A DNA stretch of 53,024 nucleotides, from positions 1 to 53,024 of the forward strand of contig MU621201.1 of NCBI GenBank assembly GCA_025399215.1. Reading direction: 5' to 3'. This DNA comes from Globomyces pollinis-pini (lineage: Eukaryota; Chytridiomycota; Chytridiomycetes; Rhizophydiales; Globomycetaceae). This document shows, piece by piece, positions 47,126-53,024 of this stretch (the stretch's first letter is position 1; every line of letters begins with the position of its first letter). The position numbers and the translations under genes are program-made. The notes below the pieces were generated by a model. The model saw only the letters and a program-made list of their open reading frames with translations. It was not told the DNA's origin and did no database searches.

Positions 47126-50100
47126 ATGGGTTCAAAAAATAGATATAGTCAATGTATTGCTGATTACCAAGGTTATCCTAGTCCACAAGCCGAAGCCAGT
47201 ACCTTTAGTAGATTAACTTACCAATGGATTAATCCTTTGTTAAAATTGGGATCAGAAAAATTCATCACTGAAGAAGATCTTTACTCTGTCTCTCCAAACT
47301 TGAGAAGCGAAAAGGTCAATGACATATTTAAGAAGAGTTGGGAATTGATGACTGCGAGGGGAAACCAAATGACTGGAACTTTCAAACTGTTCAATAGTCT
47401 CATTCTTGCCTTTGGCTATCCATTTCTAAAATCTGGAATATTACTTGCTACCTTAAACGCACTATCGTTAGTATCACCCTTCTTGTTGCAATATTTTTTG
47501 GAGTGGTTACAAGATACAAACTCTGACAAACATCAAGGACTAGTTTATGCCATTAGTTTATTTATTATCCAAGGTTCCATATCATTCTTGAACAGTTGGC
47601 AATTTGAATTAGCGTCCACTACTGGTTTACGGATTCGAACAGCGTTAGCAACTGAAATCTTTCACAAATCATTAAAATTAACATGTCAATCTAAAGCTCA
47701 GTTTCCTGCTGGTAAAATTATGAATTTATCTAGCACTGGTAACACGACAATTCCCTAATTATTGTAGATTGTGTTCGATTAGAGGAAGCATGTGAATTTC
47801 TCCATATGCTTTGGATTGCACCGTTAGTGATGGTTGCGGGTACATTCTTACTTTACCGTAATTTGGGGATATCTGGTAATTTGTTTTTCGTACTAAACCA
47901 GTTAGCATTATTGGGATTTTCATTTCTCATGTTCTACATTCCAATTCAAATACAATTATCTAAATTGATGGTGAAATATCGAAAACGTTCCAACTCTTAC
48001 ACGGATAGTCGATTGAAATATTTACATGAAATATTACAAGGAATCAAAGTCATCAAGATTTATACCTGGGAAGAAAAGTTTATGGAACTTCTTGCAAAAG
48101 TTCGTAGTATTGAGGTAAATTATATAGAATTATTGATAATTAGATTGGGGAGAGTAAAAAATTCGCGATTATTGGTGAAAGTACTGCAGGTATGACACAA
48201 ACTGTACCTGCTATTGCTATGCTTTTTACATTCATTTCATACGCATTGATGGGGAATGAATTAACTGCATCTAAAATTGTACCTTCATTGTCTATTTTTT
48301 ATGCATTACGTACACCAATCATGTATATACCATTTTCACTTGATTATGTAACAATGAATTTATTTTGATATGTAGGCGATCAACTCATGGATCTCCCTTG
48401 GTCGAATTTCCAGTTTTTTGGCAGCCGATGAACTCTTGGAGGAAACAGTTAATGAAACAACAACAAATAGTTCATTTGAATTGAAAAATGTTAATTTCAG
48501 TTGGAAAATGCTTGGTGATACGGATTTTAAACTCAACGATATTAATCTTGATATACCAAAAGGGACATTAGTAGCTGTGGTTGGCAGTGTTGCATCTGGA
48601 AAATCTTCTTTGCTTAATGCATTGATGGGTGAAATGGAAATGATTGAGGGAGATTTCAAAAAATCTGGTACTATCTCTTATTGTCCTCAACAAGCTTGGA
48701 TACAAACCGGAACTCTAAGGGAGAACATAACATTTGGACTTGCAATGGATCATAAAAGATATGATTCTGTAATCAATATGTGTTGTTTACAAAGTGACTT
48801 TGATAATATGCCCAATGGTGATTTAACAGAGATCATTGAAAGTGGTGCAAATTTATCAGGAGGACAGAAGCAAAGAATATCACTGGCAAGAGCTGTTTAC
48901 AGTAATCGCGATATTTTCCTTCTTGATGATCCTCTGAGTGCAGTAGATAACAACGTAGGAAACAAATTGTTCAATAATTGCATACTCGACGGATTAAAGG
49001 GAAAAACAAGAATTTTTGTCACACATCACTTGCAATATATTGCTCAGGCCGACTTTATAATACATATAGATGACGGCCGAATTATCGGACAAGGAACATA
49101 TGATGGATTGATGGGTACTAGTGAACCGTTTGCGAATCTGTTTAAAAATGCTGTCAACGAGAATTCTACATCATCAGAAAGTGAAGCAATCATTGGTGGT
49201 GAAATTCAAAATCAGATCATCCTCAACACTGATACTACCAAGATTACAGTAGATGAAGAACAATCAACTGGACAAATCAGCATTAAAGTCATTCTAGAAT
49301 ACATTAAATACTCTGGTGGTCTAAGTTACTGTGTCCTGATTTTTACATGGATCGTGGTTTGTAATCTAGCCAGAATATCCACCGATCAATGGCTTGCATT
49401 TTGGATTGAAGATAAATTTCATTTGGAACGAAGAGAATATATGATAGGTTATGCCATCCTATGCTTTTCACAAACGCTTTTCAACATCGGATATGCATTA
49501 ACAGTCACAATATCTGGTCTAAATGCTTCTAAATCCATCCACAAAGCCGCATTTAGAAACATCTGTCATTATCCTCTTTCTTTCTTCAACACCACCCCAT
49601 TAGGCCAGATCATGAATAGATTTAGTAATGATGTCAATATTTTGGATACACTATTGCCACAAAGTATTCGGATAACTCTGTCGTCATCCTCCAATGCAAT
49701 TAGTAATTTGATACTGATTATCGTATATTTACCATCATTTTCTATTCCTGCCTTGGCGATTTTATTTGCAATGTACCAAATCCAAAGATTTTATATGGCA
49801 ACTGCTAGAGAATTAAAGCGAATTAACTTGATTTCATTATCTCCTTGTATGTCTTACCTATCCGAAACTTTGAATGGATACTTGACAATTCGAACATTCA
49901 ACAAATCGAAAATGTTCGAGTCAGAATACCAGTCACTACTTGATACTAGCAACAAATCAGCATACTTGATTATTATTATTCAAAGATGGTTAGAGTTACG
50001 ATTGGAATTACTTAATTCTACTATCCTTCTTTTCGTCACACTTTTGGCTGTTTCCTTACAACACAAGATGAGTCCTTCCATCATCGGTATCCTAGTAACT

Positions 50101-51073
50101 TATTCCATTCAAATCACACAAATGTTTACTTGGGTAGTCAACAATATCATAATGACAGAAAATTACTTCAGTAGTACTGAACGCATGTTGGTGTACACTA
50201 ATGATTTGGTGAAGAAATCAGATCAAGTACATGTGGTGCCTGAAAATTGGCCAACACAGGGAAAAATCGTAGCAGACGCAATGTCATTACGATATGATAC
50301 TAAACTGCCAGCAGTACTTGATAAAATATCTTTTGAAATATCGCCAGGTGAAGCCATTGCAGTCGTTGGACGAACAGGAGCCGGAAAATCTTCTCTCTTT
50401 AATTGCTTTTTACGATTGTTTGAATTGGAAAATGGATCCTTGATTATTGACGACCTTGATATATCAACAATAACTGCCAAGAGATTGCGAGAGGGACTTT
50501 CCGTCATTCCACAAGAGCCTATCTTGTTTTCTGGTACCCTTAGATTTAATATTGATCCCATCGGTCAATACGAAGGTATTCTAACAAAAATATTGACCAT
50601 TTTAGATAAACAAATATGGGATGTATTAGATAGCTGTAGTCTACGAGAATATGTCAATCAACTTCCACAAGCCTTAGAATCTGAAATTGAAGCAGATGGT
50701 AGCAATTGGAGTATGGGTCATCGTCAACTGGTTTGTCTTGCCAGAGCAATGTAATTAAATCGATTCTTATCATAGGTTAAAAAATTCCAAAATAGTCCTT
50801 TTGGATGAAGCAACAGCATCCATGGATTTCCAAACAGATCGTATTATCCAAAATGTTATTCGTACACAATTCAAAGATTCAACTGTGATTACTATTGCAC
50901 ATCGATTAGATACCATTGTAGATTATGATAAAATCATGGTACTATCATTTGGTAAAGTGGTTGAATTTGATACTCCTACAAATTTGATGAAGAACTCATC
51001 TAGCGATTTTTATCAAATGGTTGTGGAATCAGGACAACTTCAATCGCCATTATTTCAAAGTCTCTTAATTTAA
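47126..51073 (+). CDS. ABCC (MRP)-type full ABC transporter
   Basis: Five exons with introns of 29, 29, 28 and 25 nt give 1278 aa. The order is TMD1 (the family start [19 protein letters not shown] shows the short, TMD0-less ABCC type), NBD1, TMD2, NBD2. NBD1 has Walker [10 protein letters not shown], signature LSGGQKQR and Walker [16 protein letters not shown]2 has Walker [10 protein letters not shown], a deviating signature WSMGHRQL (usually SVGQRQL) and Walker [17 protein letters not shown] proteins export organic anions and glutathione conjugates across the plasma or vacuolar membrane. Its position opposite the fusion enzyme suggests it moves that enzyme's product or gives self-protection. 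ATG 47126 is the first Met of the open frame. Confidence 0.93.
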
Positions 51074-51252
51074 TAAACACTATTTATAACACAAATGATT
51101 CGAATTCTACATTAAACTTATCGTATATGCTACTCCATATAACGCATTTCGTCTCAAGTGAAAAGATTTGACAAAAGAGAAAGTTCAAGGTAAAATAGAA
51201 TATATATTCCAAACAATAAATAAAATATAAATAAAATATCAGCATCAGGTAT

Positions 51253-51399
51253 CTAAATAGTATCTTTGGAGACTTGAATCATCTTCCTTTCTTGTGAATT
51301 TATTCTTGAAACTGATCGTAATTCTGATAAATATCGACAGTAAATGCTGATGATAATCAACGTGATAATCAAGACCGATCCTATCAGAAGTTCCAACAT
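51253..51399 (-). CDS. Possible 48-aa single-pass membrane microprotein
   Basis: The frame begins MLELLIGSVLIITLIIISIYC, a clean transmembrane helix right at the N-terminus. It is followed by a basic, Ser-rich cytosolic tail (RYLSELRSVSRINSQERKM). It is convergent with the ABCC gene end. The length is small enough for a chance ORF, but the helix-plus-basic-tail layout matches the positive-inside rule and parallels the microprotein at 52198. Confidence 0.4.
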   Translation of the reverse strand: MLELLIGSVLIITLIIISIYCRYLSELRSVSRINSQERKMIQVSKDTI

Positions 51400-52197
51400 G
51401 TAATTCTAAGAATTTCCAATTGACGAACTATTCTGCTTTTATAATGAAAATACTGGGACTATGGCGTATTCCAAAAAAAGAAAAAAACTTTTTTGGTTAG
51501 TCATGAGACAATTGATGACTCCACAAAATCAAGAACTTTGAAAAGGGTTTTGGTTGTTTGATGAACCAGAATAAAAAATGGTTGGATGGTGTATGGTGGT
51601 GTCTGCTGTAGATGACTGTTAAACCATTTCCCTAGTTTTAACTCCAGAGTTTGTGTAACATGTCTTTTGAATCGAAATCATCTGATGCATGTTGCTTATA
51701 ATCGGATTAGTTTATGTTCATATGTTGATATGTTGTCCTTTCTCAATGAGTACTCGAAAATACCTCTCTTTACATTATACAACGATATTAATCGTTACAA
51801 AATAATTCCAAAAGATGCTTTTCATGAATATTATTCCAAACCTGTATTCTGGTGGTTTTTTGTTCTGGGATGAACACAACAACCTCTTGACAACAGAAGT
51901 AGCCATACGTTGATTCTCACCGTGGTGAGAAAACTACTCACGTCGCAATAGAACCATGACGGTTAGATATAAGAAAAGTTTAATCGCTAACCAGATTATT
52001 CACTTTAGTAGTACGCGTTCAAGAGCATAGGTTTAATAAATAGTCACTATTATTTGTCTAGCCCTGGCATTTTTGTAACTTCTCACAGCACAATCATGTA
52101 TCCAATGAAAGATAACGCTAAACATCTATCGCCGACAAACTATATTCACAGCAGGATACTCACATACTGCGTCATTGTGTGAAATTTAAATACTTAA
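51400..52197. other. Intergenic gap, no confident gene
   Basis: A 68-codon frame at 51667-51873 (plus) is Tyr/Phe-rich with no recognisable motif and no splice-supported extension. Nothing else is evident. Confidence 0.45.
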
Positions 52198-52434
52198 ATG
52201 CCACAAGTCACATCATTTTATTTGATGGGGTTCCAACTACCAGTGATGTTAATGGTGATAGGAACATTCGTTGCCTTCTACATTCTATTGATATGTTTAA
52301 CGAAGAAAGATGTAACGGATGATACAATAGCTGATCAAGATGAACTACCTGCATATAGCACATCTATATCGCCAATTGCAGATGATGAAATGCAAATAGT
52401 TGAATTACCACCCCCAATATATAATAAACCGTGA
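52198..52434 (+). CDS. 78-aa single-pass membrane protein with LPxY and PPxY motifs
   Basis: The short lumenal/extracellular N-terminus is followed by one transmembrane helix (residues about 13-33, LPVMLMVIGTFVAFYILLICL) and a basic stop (TKK). The acidic tail carries LPAY (residues about 50-53) and PPIY (near residue 74, in ELPPPIYNKP). PPxY and LPxY motifs bind WW domains of Rsp5/NEDD4-type ubiquitin ligases, and membrane proteins with this layout act as adaptors that recruit the ligase to cargo. Function here is inference from motifs only. It is intronless. Confidence 0.62.
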   Translation: MPQVTSFYLMGFQLPVMLMVIGTFVAFYILLICLTKKDVTDDTIADQDELPAYSTSISPIADDEMQIVELPPPIYNKP

Positions 52435-52927
52435 TTAATCATCATACATTCTAAAAGTGTATAAGTTTTACTCAACCGAACTGATTAAACAAAGTGGGTT
52501 GTTTGATTATTGAAATTATCAAGAGAAAAAAGCGGGTCTTTCGTAATCAACAACGAAACTCAAAGACTTCCTTTACCGTTCTTCGTTTTCCATTCCTGAA
52601 ACAGTGATTTCAGGGTGTAGCAAAAAAAAGTCTTTTAAAGTTTTTTGAATTCGAATTTAATGATGATGATTTGTGCAAGAGGGAGAACATACCATGATCT
52701 TTTGACACTGATTGTGCATCATTGACCATCATAAGCAATAATTCGATGATTAAAATGACGACTACAACGCAATTTTAACGTGATACCGATTTGAATAAGT
52801 GATGAAAATAAATATTGATGACTAACCCACAGACGGCCCATTAAGGAAATCAATAAATAATTAATGAAATTTCAACTTTAAACTCATGACTCCAACCGAC
52901 AATTTATTTCTGTTGGGTATTACAATA
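52435..52927. other. Intergenic gap at the window's right end
   Basis: AT-rich and short-frame only. It separates the PPxY microprotein from the palindromic repeat at the edge. No gene, tRNA or tandem repeat seen. Confidence 0.5.
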
Positions 52928-52998
52928 GTTAGAGTTCCTACGAACTCGAACAGTTTGTTCGAGTTAGTTCGAAAATTCGAACAAACTCGAACTCTAAC
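52928..52998. repeat. Palindromic TTCGAA-rich element
   Basis: Ends GTTAGAGTTC (52928-52937) and GAACTCTAAC (52989-52998) are perfect 10-bp inverted repeats. The interior consists of nested palindromes of TTCGAAC, GTTCGAG and TTCGAAAATTCGAA. No target duplication is visible. More TTCGTTCGAA follows to the window end, so the element may continue. It could be a MITE remnant or a hairpin-forming repeat. Confidence 0.65.
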
Positions 52999-53024
52999 AC
53001 AGATTCCCGTTCGTTCGAAGTGTT

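Noticed and set aside
51667..51873. 68-codon plus-strand frame
   Set aside because: Tyr/Phe-rich with no motif; no evidence beyond being open.

Overview
This window is AT-rich nuclear DNA of a fungus. It carries intron-split eukaryotic genes for RNA14/CstF77, SMG1, UBC6-type and UBC4/5-type E2s, a Sec7 ARF-GEF, an RSC1/2-like bromodomain-BAH protein, mitochondrial uL29m, mitochondrial enoyl-CoA reductase, a MATA_HMG mating-type-like factor, an S1/P1 nuclease and secreted Cys-containing proteins. The MATA_HMG gene, the intact SMG1 kinase (absent from the common Dikarya models) and the secreted protein family point to an early-diverging, Mucoromycota-like fungus. The phylum is inference. The introns are exceptionally small: almost every one I could fix by reading frame is 22-35 nt long, with GT...AG ends and often a CTAAT/CTAAC-like branch site.

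Layout. (1) 1-481: the 3' end of a thioredoxin-like gene and a tRNA-Thr copy; both have inverted counterparts at 35.6-37.6 kb. (2) 0.5-5.5 kb, minus strand: RNA14, mitochondrial ribosomal protein L47 (uL29m) and a secreted S1/P1 nuclease. (3) 5.5-6.6 kb: intergenic, with a hAT-like MITE that has 9-bp TIRs and an exact 8-bp target duplication. (4) 6.6-17.0 kb: SMG1. (5) 17.1-18.2 kb: a tail-anchored UBE2J/Ubc6, divergent from SEC7 (18.3-23.9 kb). (6) 24.1-25.4 kb: a two-domain DJ-1/PfpI protein. (7) 25.7-29.6 kb: three secreted proteins, two of them tandem paralogs with a near-identical core and different tails. (8) 29.6-32.0 kb: gene-poor, followed by MATA_HMG. (9) 32.7-35.4 kb, minus strand: an unknown protein and an RSC1/2-like protein. 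(10) 35.6-38.1 kb, minus strand: tRNA-Thr(AGT), a frameshifted F-box/LRR gene and the full thioredoxin-like gene. (11) 38.7-42.2 kb, plus strand: a coiled-coil protein of unknown function, ETR1/MECR and UBC4/5. (12) 42.6-51.1 kb: a decayed relic, a 987-aa fusion enzyme (ATP-grasp, Fe(II)/2-oxoglutarate oxygenase, PaaK-like adenylating domain), and a divergently transcribed ABCC transporter. (13) 51.2-53.0 kb: two single-pass membrane microproteins, one with PPxY and LPxY motifs, and a TTCGAA-rich palindromic repeat at the window edge.

Most of the window is housekeeping: mRNA 3'-end processing, nonsense-mediated decay, ERAD and cytosolic ubiquitination, Golgi ARF activation, chromatin remodelling and mitochondrial translation and fatty-acid synthesis. 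The best candidate for an undescribed system is the fusion enzyme and its divergent ABC transporter. They look like a minimal metabolite-production-and-export pair, with a decayed partial copy of the enzyme gene beside them. Its product is unknown.

Multi-exon gene spans are given as start codon to stop codon. Introns inside RNA14, SMG1, SEC7 and RSC1/2 were only partly resolved by eye.
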